The notes beneath the pieces are model-generated. The model worked only from the letters and a program-made list of their open reading frames with translations, did no database searches and was not told the DNA's origin. From assembly GCA_930367205.1 (NCBI GenBank), contig OV884009.1, positions 99,717,189 to 99,781,188 of the forward strand: a DNA stretch of 64,000 bases, written 5' to 3'. Shown here in pieces: positions 20,693-32,558 of this stretch (position 1 is its first letter; every line of letters begins with the position of its first letter). Both the position numbers and the translations under genes were made by a program. Source of the stretch: Acanthosoma haemorrhoidale. Lineage: Eukaryota > Arthropoda > Insecta > Hemiptera > Acanthosomatidae.

Positions 20693-22736
20693 ATGTGTAG
20701 TAAATTAATTAGTTGGTATTGGAATTTATGAGTTTCTTGGGTTGAGTTGAAATTAAAAAACCCAGCTTCTGGACTAGTATTATGTATCTTTTTTTTATTT
20801 GTTCACATCACAATATCTCTAAGTCATTCAAACTATCATTACTATCATCATTTTTCGTAACATTCGTGAGCTAAAGGATGATCTTTCAAGTCCTATAAAT
20901 ACCCTCTTCAATTAACAAATTATCAGTGAGACGACATTTTCATTTGCAGTTTTTTGAGGGAATATAGAACCCGTAACCTAGCTGCTACGCCTCGTTAGAC
21001 TAACTCTTTCAGAACCAGGCGGCTTATTTAGTCGGGCACAAAACGCTGGTGTACGTAACAATAATGCGTTCCGTAGGAAACAGAACCATTTTTTTTCAGT
21101 TCCGAAAGGACGATGTCCTAGTATGCTTCAATATTTTTCACAAATCGCAGAAAATCTTATAACTTCTACATGTGGCCACACACCTGTCATAGGAGCACGG
21201 TACTTAACTTGTCATTTAATGTCTCTCAATCTCTCCATACTATTTCTTCTATGTACGCCCTTCATTTCACTTATACTTAACAAAATGCATCTTATGTTAT
21301 GACGATAACATATAAAGTATTAAATGTTATTAATTATTAAAATAATTATAGAAAACTCAAGGGTTAACATCCTAGGATATACTAATTATAAGTTCGTTGA
21401 ATAAAGGTTAGGTTAAGTGAATCCTTAAATATTTCTCTTTCAGGATTTAGATACACTGAGGAGGAAACAATGAATGCCATTTACTGGTTACTTTGCATAA
21501 TGGACATGATTAGTGTTACATGAGACAGAACAATCCAACTTGGCCGGAAAAGGATTCCAATTTATTGCTTAACGAGGCTCTGGCCTGGGATAAATTGGAG
21601 TCGGCTACGCTCGGGCAATCCTTATCGAGACCGCTTTATTCGAACTAGCACGAAGCCCGCTTGCCTTTGTTCATAGCCGCTTTAAAAATAGATTCCTTTT
21701 GTAAGGAGGGGATTCGGGGAGCGTTTGGGACATCCAATCTATCGGCGCTTTCACGCTAGCATGTACCTTGCACCGGTAATCTAGAACTAGTGGATCTTGA
21801 GAAATAGGAAAAGAAGAATCCGGCTCCAGGTATTTTGATGCAACGTCGTAGAATGCGGCAATCATTATATACTGAGATATTTTCTATTATTATAAGCTAA
21901 TTTCTAATTGGTGTTTGTTTTACAATTGGGATCAGCAGGATGTAAAGTTTGTGTCGTTGAGCCACATTAATGCTTAAAACAGGATTGACAACTTTTGCAT
22001 TGATTCCTAATATAAGGGCCAGGCCTAACCGCGTAGAGTAGTTTCACCGATCGCGAACCAATAAAAACTTTGCATCCCTTTCTTTTTTGGGTTTTGTGCC
22101 GAAGAGAGACCCTCAGACACACATTCAATATACTACGGTTCATTTCGTGTACTACTCCTTCAACCTCGTCCTATAAATAAGGTATGATTTGATTATTTAT
22201 TTGTTTTTCGTCCAAAATATAGATTTATTTCTAGGTATCATAGGGCATCGCTACAGGTTCATAGAGCGAGCTTAATTAAAATTTCAACTGCACAGAATCA
22301 CAACTATAGAAACAAAAAAGAAGTCTTATACAAAGAAGATGCCTGACTTATGCCTATGTCCTATTCAGCATTTTTTTTTTTCAGTTAATGTTGGAAGTAT
22401 GAAATGGGATCGTTAAAGACGTGATTCTCTAATTCGTGTCTAGACTTCTACTCAAAATGGCTCTAAAAACTACCATGCACATTCAGCTAGCTAATATTTA
22501 AATATTTAGTCACATTAGACAGATAGTCGAGAAGAAAAAATGGGTTGTGTTGCAAATGGTGGAATAATTTTGATTTTGAAATATGTCGTATGTAATGACC
22601 CTCTTATGAAAAATTCAAATTTTCGACCTCTCTTCCCTTGTCCGTGTACTGCCAGCTGGAAAAACCCACTAAGCAGAAAACACTTTTTTTAGTTTTTCCT
22701 TCGTAATTCACATCCAGTCAGTTTAAAAATTTGTCC
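20693..22736. other. Intergenic stretch with a GC-richer island
   Basis: No gene is supported. The segment 21540-21870 is noticeably GC-richer and single-copy within the window, with several six-base restriction-type palindromes close together. It is discussed in the findings. The rest is AT-rich. Confidence 0.45.
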
Positions 22737-22822
22737 AGTTTAGTGAAAATTGTATAATAACGAATCTTATAAAGGTTTAAATTTCCTACAAGATTCATAT
22801 AAAATATTTGTACTGCAAATAT
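22737..22822. repeat. 86-bp direct repeat, first copy
   Basis: This is nearly identical to 23293-23378 (one visible difference, ATAATAACG against ATAATGACG). The two copies flank a segment of 470 bp that includes a J1 fragment. Confidence 0.9.
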
Positions 22823-22979
22823 CTTTCTCATTCAAAATCTTTAGTAAATAAATACTTATCTGACGCGATCACGACTAAAAGTGTCATTCGGTTTCCTTCA
22901 AATTTGGTAGAAAGGTTCCTTGATGTCAGGAATACCAACGTATGTGCAGGGATTTTCGTTTTGTGATTCATTTTAAAAC

Positions 22980-23236
22980 TTCATTATTCTGCTAAAATTA
23001 CTATCTGCCTTATTAGGCAATAAGTAATCGTGATAAATGTTCTCATTCGTACATATAGGAGATTTATAGGGATAAGTAGTGCAGTGCAATGACTGTGTTG
23101 GGTGATTAGGGTGGTTGTATAGGTTACTCTGGAATTTTATGAACTTGGGAGGGATATGTTCAAGAATGTAAGGTATATTATGATCTTTATGAAGGGTTTT
23201 GTTGCTGACGTAATAAGGGCCATTTACTATTGTTTT
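22980..23236 (-). mobile_element. J1 fragment with internal deletion
   Basis: The 3' end (TATCTGCCTTATTAGGCAAT and neighbours) is joined near 23055 directly to the ORF2 end/3' UTR start, so most of the 3' UTR is missing. It runs to the GCTGACGTAATAAGGGCCAT block and is noncoding. Confidence 0.85.
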
Positions 23237-23292
23237 GTAATACTGTTAACAGTATTAACAGGAAGTGTCTTGAGCAGAACTGTATACCTGTA

Positions 23293-23378
23293 AGTTTAGT
23301 GAAAATTGTATAATGACGAATCTTATAAAGGTTTAAATTTCCTACAAGATTCATATAAAATATTTGTACTGCAAATAT
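23293..23378. repeat. 86-bp direct repeat, second copy
   Basis: The partner of 22737-22822, 556 bp downstream in the same orientation. It is followed by a short imperfect duplication of TTAGCTGTGTTTG near 23387-23430. Confidence 0.9.
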
Positions 23379-23430
23379 ATATTTTTAGCTGTGTTTGTTG
23401 TGAAAAAGTTACTTAGCTGTGTTTGGTGTG

Positions 23431-24030
23431 TGAAGGTTACTTTCTAGGTAAAACATATGTTTATTGTTTGTGTTGTGGCTATCCACTAGAATACCTGGTA
23501 AATAACGTATAAGTTAATTAATCTTTAAAGGTATGTTTATTTAGTTTATTTTATATTGTTAAATCGTTTGATGCTTATAATTCTAATGCTATTGTAAATC
23601 TTTACAAATTAATAAAATCAGTTATAAAAACCAACTTACATATGTATGTCATATTGCCGATATCTCCTCTCATAAAAAAAACCTCCCTTCCAGAATATGC
23701 TAGCATAGGACGCCTTACAAACTACTTTTGACTCTGGTGAAAGCGATAAAATAAACGTCTATTTACCAGCAAGATATACATAGTACAGAGGTGGTAAGTA
23801 GATTTATTTTTTATGACTATTTTTATAGTTTCTTATCAATCCAGTAACAACAACTATTACATTTCAGGCAAGCTTGGCATTATTTATGAAGAACAAGAGA
23901 AAAAAAAATTATAAAATACGTTTAATAAATGTAAGAAAAAGTTTATGGATGTGCATATCACATTAAGTTTTATTACCCAAATTAAATATTTAACGCTGTA
24001 CGCAAGTCAATTTCATCAAACAAATTAGAT
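23431..24030. other. AT-rich intergenic stretch
   Basis: Nothing recognisable apart from A/T-rich sequence. Confidence 0.5.
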
Positions 24031-24052
24031 AGTTTCAGTGCCTGAACAAGAA

Positions 24053-24394
24053 ATGTCTTTTTTCTGCAAGGTTTGTGGTAAGGTATATTATGATTCGTAA
24101 GTCTACAAATTCGTAGCACGAGTAAAGAGTCACATTTGCGGTATCTTTGTTGAAAATTCTTTAGAACTACTAAGCAAAAACAAATGCCTCGTTGCCGTTG
24201 CTGCCAATCGGTCATACAAATGCAGTCGCGTATATAAGCATAAACAAAATTTAAACAGACGTATAGAGCAATATCGGATGGTAAATTTTAATAATAAACC
24301 AGTGACAGTCGTTAAGGAAACAATCAGTAGTAGCATCTCCTCCCTGAAACTATATGCGTATCAAATTACTAACGAGCTTCATGACCTGCTCTAG
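24053..24394 (+). pseudogene. C2H2 zinc-finger-like relic
   Basis: A 114-codon frame from ATG 24053 to TAG 24394 is broken by a single TAA (24098-24100). It starts MSFFCKVCGKVYYDS, which resembles the first half of a C2H2 finger (CX2CGKxY). Further on, SYKCSRVYKHKQNLNRR resembles a second finger in which the expected His has become Arg. The CGKxY...LxR style is reminiscent of the paired fingers in lola-type BTB zinc-finger exons, but this is a guess. The pairing histidines are not convincingly present, so a functional finger is not claimed. Confidence 0.35.
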
Positions 24395-24529
24395 ATGATG
24401 CCAATAACAACCTTATACGATCTACAAGTTCATTCGGATCGTTCCAATATTCGAAGAGCGGTGCACCTTCCTTCTTTAATGTCATTCCTCGTATAAATTA
24501 ACTTAATTTTTTAGTTGAAGAGGGCTTCT

Positions 24530-25430
24530 GGTACCTTAAGATCTTGAAATAATTTCTTTATATTTTTCAGAACGGTTACCTCTCAAACCACGTTCTTCAC
24601 TATAATCTTTCCTGTGGGCGTTCGTTGTAATAAAAATCTCTTTGTACATTCCATTCCAAGATCGTTTTCCGTATAGCCATAAGGGGATTTTCAAAATAAC
24701 AGTTACAATAGTCCCGGTGTACCTAGGTAATTTCAACCATTTATTGAGATGTCATCGCTGTTAGGTATCAAATGAACGTCTGCAGTCTCCTATGGCAAGT
24801 CCTCCCGTGGGCATAACACGAATTCCACAATGATCTTCAAATTCCTTTGCTCACTGGCTACCTTTGAATATTTTAGGTATATATGTTTTTTTCAATAAAC
24901 CCTAAATACCCTTCCAATTGGGCTTTTCGCTCGGGGTTACTGATTAATTCCTGTATTGACTCATTGAAGGCTCTTCAGTTCATCTCCTGTTCCTGCTCCC
25001 CTTCCTCTTCTGGTTCCGACTTGTTTGCAACAGGAGTCGCTGTAAGATTTAAAAATTAATCAGTTCCAGGTGCTATAGTTCGTCTCTGTTTATCGGTTCG
25101 GGAGTAGTTCTCTGCTGCTGCTGAAAGCTACTTGTCGGATTTTCGTTGGAGGTTATTTCTATTTATAGAGGCGTTTTTCCCCTATTATTAGCAGCGCTAA
25201 ACGTTTCTATCATTAGTGGTCCTCGTGTTTTAATCTCCTCTTGAATATTTATCAAAGGTTATAGCACAGGAGCAAATATCCTTTCACTTCCCGTTTGCCT
25301 ATCTTGCGTTCCTCTTTTTATCACTCGAAACTTTTTTCATAGATTTTCACTAGTCTTCGAGGTACTTTAGGAACCATTCTTGTTATGATGACGATCATGC
25401 CCGGGTAGTTCTTTTATAAGTTTACAATAA
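24530..25430 (-). pseudogene. Decayed coding region, unidentified
   Basis: Minus-strand translation gives stretches that look like former protein, separated by stops: TATPVANKSEPEEEGEQEQE, then RAFNESIQELISNPERKAQL, with IEITSNENPTSSFQQQQRT further upstream. An acidic then helical composition is compatible with a Gag-like or scaffold protein, but no family is recognised. A 66-codon open piece at 24536-24736 is downstream in the same direction. It could be an old LTR element or a retropseudogene. Confidence 0.3.
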
Positions 25431-26860
25431 ACGTGTCAAGACATGTTAAAAGCGTCCAACTTTAAAGTCTCCAGTCTTATCATAAGTTTCTAAACTGTGT
25501 AAACCTGAAATTTGAATTACCCACAAGTTCATCATAAATCTGTCTTAAATTTAATGTTGTTTAAAAATTATGTGAAAAACTACATCGTAAAAAATGCATA
25601 TAGAGTTTGAGACTCCATTTAGAACTGTTTGCCAATATTTATATTTTAATCAATATTAGTTTCATGTAAAGTTTTTTCAAAGTAGAGTCAATTCAATGGA
25701 TCTAGCTTGTAAAGAGCACGATCTTTACAAAACTCAGTTCCAAGAATCTCGAACATCCCGTTAGGAATAAAAGTAATAAAAAAACAAATCCTCCGTTGCA
25801 GGTGCGTCTAAAGCGGCTATTACACACTTGAACGACTCATTAGCGACAATGACACACATATACCTCCATGCATTCTGACAGTACCTAAATCAGGGGGGAT
25901 CAATCCATTTATCATGCCCATATTGGATTACCGTGAGTGTCGCAAAATCGGCCAACTAAGCCAAAGACGCTAAAAATAAATTGGACTAATAAAAACGTCA
26001 TAATCTGGCGGTGGAGGCTCAGAACATTGGAAAAAGTCTGTATATAAAACCACACAGGAAAGGTTATGGACTCTTTACAACACTGCATTCTACTACTAAT
26101 ATAACTACTAATACTGCTACTACTACAACTAAAAGGAATAGAGCGATGCCGCAAATGAAAAAGAAACGGACAAGCGCTGAAGGACCTCTAGTTGAATTAT
26201 TATGCTAGAATTGCTCTGGAAATTCCATATTTTGCAGGTGTTTGTATGATCGACTCCTTTCCGGATCTTCCACCAAAAAGATACGAATCTGCAATCGTCA
26301 ATTTAGAACTGAGCTTAGAAAAGGGTTCCTATTAGGTACGTTATGTAAAAAAGAATGAGTAGTAAATTATTTCGATCCCTGGGAACCTGAAACCGGCCGA
26401 GGAGGCAGCGTTTAAAATATATTAGAGGTAATATAATGTTAACAGCCGAAAACGTCTTCAAAAATGGCATACACCGCACTGCAGGCATCTCTGTCTAAAG
26501 TACTTAGCGTACAGTTCTAGTTAATAATCCTGCATTTAATTAATGAATTTCACAGGCACTTCATACTGTAGGAATACACTGTAGGTCTTAAACCCCATTC
26601 CAAATATAGTTAAAGGTGTGAAGTTGTATTATAGTGATTTGTCCATCACAATACCAGAGGGGTCCTACAATATCAAAGCCATCGTTTTTGCGAGAGGAGA
26701 TCGCTCACCATCATTAACAGCCAGAGAGGAAATCCCAGGTAAAGTCTGAATTAAAACCCAGCTTACTTTAATTTCCCCGAGGACAAACCACATTCTCTAG
26801 GGTCGGTTTTGAGATTTTCCAGAGAAAAACCTGAAATCGATCCAGGGGTACGCTTCGCGA
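25431..26860. other. Intergenic stretch with an ACT-rich microsatellite
   Basis: No gene is supported. An imperfect ACT/AAT trinucleotide tract lies near 26085-26140 and generates a Thr-rich plus-strand frame (26011-26208) that is not credible as a gene. Confidence 0.5.
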
Positions 26861-26875
26861 TATCGTTAGAATTAT

Positions 26876-29613
26876 TTATTTATTTTTTTATTGAAGTCCT
26901 ATATTGTGCTAAAATTACGATCTGCCTTACTAGGCAATAAGTAATTAAGATAAGTGCTCTCATTCATACCATATTTACAATTTATTATTCACTAGCTCAT
27001 TCATACAATATTTACAGACAGCCCACAGGCCTCCCAAGTCCACATGCAAAGAGAAAGCGGAGTCTTGGGAAGTCCCCCACGCTCCTCCGTCAGCCGCGTC
27101 ACCGGATACTAGCCAGTGGAGACTGACCAAGAGCCGGAGACAAGATTGGAGAAACTGGCCATTGCCAGGACTCCCACTGTCACGCGATTATAACAGGTCA
27201 CGAGGCCACTGCCGTTTCAGTCTCCGATGAGGATTATAGGGATGAGTGGCGCAGTGCAATGACTGTGATACACGATTAGGGTGGTTGGAAAGGCTACTGT
27301 GGAATTTCATAAACTTGGAAGGGATGAGTTCTAGAATGTAGGGTATATTAAAGTCGTTATGAAGGGTTTTGTTGCTGACATAATAAGGGGCATTTACTAT
27401 TGTTCTCAGGACTTTTGATTGAAAGGATTGGATACGCTTGATGTTCGACTTTTTTGCTGTCCCCCATAGCTCTATTCCGTATGTCCAGATTGGTTTAAGT
27501 ATAACTTTGTAGATTAGTAGTTTATTTTCTATTGAGAGATGGGATGTCCTTTGAAGTAGTCTGTACAGTTGTCCAAAGCGTCTGTTTAGTTCTTGTCTTT
27601 TTAGTCTCGTATGTGGGTTCCAGGTCAGTCATTTGTCAAGATGGAAGCCTAAGTACTGTACTGTCTCGGATACAGGAAGAGGAATAGAATTAAAATAAAC
27701 TAGTGGACAAGACTTGCGACAAAAGGTGAAGGTAATGTGGGAGCATTTTGCTTCATTAACTTTGATCCGCCATTGATTGCACCAACACTCGATCTCGTCA
27801 AGGTGTTTTTGAAGGTTATAGGATGCTATGTCGGTGTCTGGGTGGGATGACAAGACTGCAGTGTCATCTGCCAATGTGGCCAAGAAGGTATTGGGAGTAG
27901 AGGGTACATCAGCGGTGTATAGGTTATAGAGGATGGGGCCCAGGACACTGCCCTGTGGAACTCCTGCACTTATGGGATAGTAGTTAGAATATCTAAACCA
28001 CAGCGGACTTGGGAGAAGCGGTTTGAAAGGTAGGTCTGTAGGATTAGGAAAAGGGTTTGTGGTAAATATCTTTTGAGCTTGTAGAGCAAACCTGCGTGCC
28101 AAACCCTGTCAAAAGCTTGAGCTATATCGAGAAAGGCAGCAGTGCCATACTGTTTGGTTTCAAGGGCTGAGGAGATGTGATCAACAACGCGAATGTCGTT
28201 GGCGGAAACCAAACTGGTGTGTGGGAAAAAGGTTTTTGGATTCAACAATAGGAGTAGGCTAATTGGACGGTAAGATGAGGCGTCATTGGGTGGTTTACCG
28301 GGTTTGGCGAATAGGACAATAAAGGAATGTTTCCAGAGGAGAGGAAAGTGCGTCGTTCGGATAATGCAATTATATATATAGGCTTAAAAGATTATGGCTT
28401 TAGGAGGAAGTTGTTTGAGAATTTGAGGAGTAAGGAGATCATATCGAGGGGATTTTCGGTAAGGTAAGTTTTTCGGAAGATATTTGACCTCAGAGGGATT
28501 AACTGCTTTTGGTGGAAGAGAGAGAGGAATAGGTGAAGTGAGGAAATCTTCCACAGTTGTGCTGTGAGTATAGCTTTGATGAGAAAGGTGAGGTATGAAA
28601 GTATGGGTAAGATGCAGAGCAAATTCCTCCGACCTATCCCCATCCGAAGCCGCCCAGGACCCATCATCACGACGGAGCGAATGTGAAACAGGTTGATACT
28701 TTAGGATTTTTTTGGTTACATTCCACAACGAGTTATCCCTGGTAGACAGAGAGGAGAGGTAGGAATTGAAAGAATCGGAACGGAAGGATGCAAATCGCCG
28801 CTTTACCAATCGGCAGTACTGATTGTACGAGCGGCGATCAGCAGGATGCCGGGATCTTTGCCACACTGTTCTGGAGCGGCGTTTGGATTGGATTAGGTCT
28901 TTGAGATGCTGAGTTAAACGATTATGATTATGGATTTTTGGGTGACGATGGGGTAACGATGCCTCCCAAGCCGACCTCTGGACCAGAGTAGTGAAAGAAT
29001 CCACTGCATTGTCTAGGTCTTGAGATGTTTTCAGGGACAATTTGAGGTTTACGGACTCTGTAAGAAGCTGGCGGAAGTGGTCCCAGTCAACTGGGCCCCT
29101 AATAAATGAAGGAGGAGGCAGTTTGGGAAATGGTTAATAATAAAGGACTATGACCAGAGGAGAGGTCATCGAGGCGCGTGAGTGAATAGTTAAGTGTTCC
29201 TAAACTATTGTAAAAAAAGAAGTCACGGAGATCAGGATTTCGGTTGGGATCAGATGGCCAATAGGTGGCTTTGTCAGGAGTGATAGTGGAGCAATGGTTC
29301 CGTGTGAGTGCAGACAGCAAAGCACGTCCTCGTGTATTGGTGGATCTTAAACCCCAGTGTTGGTGCTTCGCATTAAAGTCCCCTACCCACAAGGAATCGA
29401 TGTCCAATGGAGTCTAGAAAGGAGATGAATTGGGAGTCGGAAATGGATTTATTGGGAGGGCAGTACACTGATGCTAGTGTAAGGGGAAAAGTGATGGTGG
29501 TGATTGACACTGCAGTGGATTGAAGGAAATCATATGCTACCAGAGGAACTATGTGGTGGGAACTATGGGTGAGGAAAGTGCGTCGTTTGGATAATGCAAT
29601 TATATATGTATGC
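26876..29613 (-). mobile_element. 5'-truncated J1 LINE with chimeric 5' end
   Basis: Bracketed by an exact 15-bp duplication, TATCGTTAGAATTAT at 26861-26875 and 29614-29628. It contains ORF2 from the endonuclease onwards plus the 3' UTR. ORF2 is broken by small deletions, for example after 27990, near 28195 where the HSTAQQGL region is lost, and near 29130. The outermost 40 nt of the 5' end (about 29568-29613) do not match the adjacent endonuclease region. They match a part of the reverse transcriptase region found again at 28341-28382. Confidence 0.92.
27629..29407 (-). pseudogene. J1 ORF2 remnant
   Basis: Broken pieces of the endonuclease-reverse transcriptase: GDFNAKH (29330s), the linker and KSPRYD motif (28384-29040), AFDRVWHAG (27970-28248), and GVPQGSVLGP with LADD in place of FADD (27629-28102). 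At least three frame changes prevent a complete product. Confidence 0.9.
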
Positions 29614-29628
29614 TATCGTTAGAATTAT

Positions 29629-31450
29629 AAACGTTAACACTAGATAGATTATACAAAAGAATCTATTTACAATTGCTTCATTGCATACCTACATTTTATA
29701 CAAATTCTAGTATACAAAATAGTGATCTGCAACGTACAAAAGTATAATGATGTACATTATTCAATTATGAACTGAATTTATTTAAAGTGATAGTCACCAC
29801 CTTATTTATAATGAACTTAAAACTAACGTAAATCTAACACTAAATACTTAAACTAAATCTTAATCTTGAAAAACATCAAGCTTTATATAAACAGTAAACC
29901 CCCTTCAACAGACACAGTGAAAACTCCCTTCTCTACGAAATGTATAAACAGTTTCAGTGTAATTATTACGAAGTAAACTTAAAATGAAATGGCTGAACTT
30001 AAAATTAAAGAATGGCTACATCGCGGTTATAGACTGTTCTACCTACACAGTCGGAACCTGTCCATCATTGAATAATTTATTAAACAGTATATTAGTATCT
30101 AAACTAAAACAACCTAATAGTCCAGTCTCTACATTAGATAAAATATCAGAGGGTTATTCACATGCTGGTTATAAATATCAAGTACTCTATCCACATTAAT
30201 TTTCTCCAGTAAATCTTTAGTTTAACAGTTTCCCTCTCGTTGAAGCAGATAACAGGAGGTGTAATCGTCATATGCGGTGGCGAGGAATCATTAACAAGCT
30301 TAGCGAGCCAAGTCTTTAAAAATGGTATCTAAAATGGAAATTTAATGCTTTTTTGAATTGACGAGTCACTGAAGAAAACTTGAAAAAAATGCTTTTTATC
30401 TTCCATCTCTTCCAAGATAGCGGAAAACGCCAATTCAAATGAATATAGTGCTTCTTGCATTCCTTATTTGGCTTAATGGCATGGAATTTCCCAACCTTAA
30501 ATGTTAACATTGTTTTATTCAATCATTGACATTGTGCGAAATAAAATCTCAGTTACAGTGGCTTTTGCGATTCAAAAATTTTGTTTATTAGAAAAATCAG
30601 TCTTTAATGAGTTATTGTATCAATAGCAACGAAACCACTGATGCACTAATTAATTATAAGTAACTGTATTTATCATTAAAAAAGCTATTTTTGTAAGTAA
30701 TTTCAACGTCACTAGAAAATAACTAGTGAATAATATCGCTAGCCTGTTTAAGCAAATAACTTATTTTTATTTCGAAACAAATGGATTTAATCTTATAATT
30801 AAGCTGGAAGTCAAAAAGAGTAGAAGAACTCCTGTCTAAAAATAATTTGGTTTTTAAATCAGTGGATCTGCGTTTTAGTTTTTTTCAATTGTACGTGTAT
30901 ACAAAGAACAACTACTGACCATAATTAATAAAATAAATTTTTCAGATGATTATTAACATAAAAAAGTCTGCCTTGTACAGTTTAATTACATTTAGTATGT
31001 TAATGTCCAAGGAATGTAGCAAAATGAAACTGTTAATGGAAGCTGGAGAACTACTGCAATTAGAGGCTAGGCAAACCCACCCACTATCATCTCGTTTAAT
31101 CAACTCTCACCGAGGCGTCTAATTTTCGAACTGTTTATTCGCCTATATCACTACAGATAATAACCCGGAGTCAAATTTTATAATTCATCTCTTCAACTAA
31201 TAACTACCAATGATACGTTTTCGTTGGTCCTTGTTCCTAAGAATGAAGGAAGATGCTTTACTCTTAAACAGGCACCTAGGTAGTTTTTTCTAGCGACCGT
31301 CTTTGCATGTTTCTATGTACTCCGATATCACATTGCATATAATGCAAATATCACATATTCAGGACTTTTGATTGTCCTTTAAGGTAAGAAGTAAGAGAAA
31401 AACCAGACAATATTGTTTACTAATTTGTATTACTAGTTTTACTATAAACA
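29629..31450. other. AT-rich intergenic stretch
   Basis: No gene is supported and no repeat family from this window is present. Frames at 29984-30199 and 30316-30522 are short and lack motifs. Confidence 0.5.
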
Positions 31451-32124
31451 ACTTCTTTATTGTGCTAAAATTACAATCTGGCTTATAAGGCAATAAGTAA
31501 TTGAGTTAAATTCTCATTCATTCCATACAGCCCAGAGGCCACCAAAATCCACATGGTTGTCACCTCCCTCGCAAGCGAAAGAGAAAGCGGAGTCTTGGGA
31601 AGTCCCTCACGCTCCTCCGTCAGCCGCGACACCGGATACGAGCCAGTGGAGGCTGACGAGCACGAGAGCCACATACGCTTAGGACATGATGGGAGAAACT
31701 GGCCATTGCCAGGACTCCCACTGTCGCCCATTTATAGCAGTTCACAAGGCCACTGTCGTTTCAGTCTCCGAGGAGGATTATAGGGATGAGTGGTGCAATG
31801 CAATGACTACGGGATTAGGGTGGTTGGATAGATTACTATGGAGTTTGAACTTGGAAGGGATGAGTTCAAGAATGCAGGGTACATTAAGATTGTTATAAAG
31901 GGTTTTGTTGCTGACGTAATAAGGTGAATTTACTATTGTTCTCAGGACTTTTGATTGAAAGGATTGGATACGCTTGATGTTCGACTTTTTTGCTGTCCTC
32001 CATTGCTCTATTCCGTATGTCCAGATTGGCTTAAGTATAACTTTGTCGATTAGTAATTTATTTTCGATTTAGATATAAGCTGTCCTTTAAAGTAGTCCGG
32101 GCTGTTGTCCAAAGCGTCTGTTTA
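31451..32124 (-). mobile_element. 5'-truncated J1 LINE end
   Basis: 3' UTR and the last part of ORF2 on the minus strand, 5' truncated at the CGTCTGTTTAATTCT stretch. It stands head to head with the plus-strand copy that starts at 32135. The junction carries the 10-bp duplication belonging to the plus copy, so the plus copy inserted at or next to this copy's 5' end. Confidence 0.85.
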
Positions 32125-32134
32125 ATTCTACACA

Positions 32135-32558
32135 CAAGGCCACCCGGCAAACTATAAAGGCTGTGCGGCATATAGAATTCTGAAGGTCCAGAAGCGAACA
32201 ACGTAGTCGTCCTGAAGAAGAAACGCCAGCCACAGGCAGCCCAAGAAGCGCCCCCGCCAGAAGTTTGAGGCCTTCAGTATCTTTTGCTGACGCTGTTCGG
32301 AACAGAGAGCAGTCACAGGCATTGCCCACTCCTCCTCCGCAAGTTCTTCTTCCCCAGCACTCCGTTCATCCCGTCAACCAGCAAACTCAATCCCATCCTC
32401 AACCACACATCTCGCATATCCCACCACCTTCAAGCTCTTCAGATCTCACCAGCCTTTTAACCTCATTCCTTACAGAGTTCAGAACCCTAATTACCCCTCT
32501 CATTTCCCTTCTTACAAATCTTGTCTCCTACCTTATCCCCGTTAAACAAAATCCATAA
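32135..32558 (+). pseudogene. J1 ORF1, C-terminal fragment
   Basis: The remnant of the Gag-like ORF1 tail. It starts in the third knuckle; the final 97 codons (from 32265) are open and end VKQNP-TAA, matching the full-length ORF1 almost residue for residue. A frame difference upstream of 32265 breaks continuity with the knuckle. The TAA at 32556-32558 is followed without a gap by ORF2 in the same frame. Confidence 0.85.

Noticed and set aside
20985..21035. tRNA-like A/B box arrangement on the minus strand
   Set aside because: GTAGCAGCTAGGTTACGGGTTC looks tRNA-like but the B box is interrupted and A-B spacing is too short; no second copy in the window.
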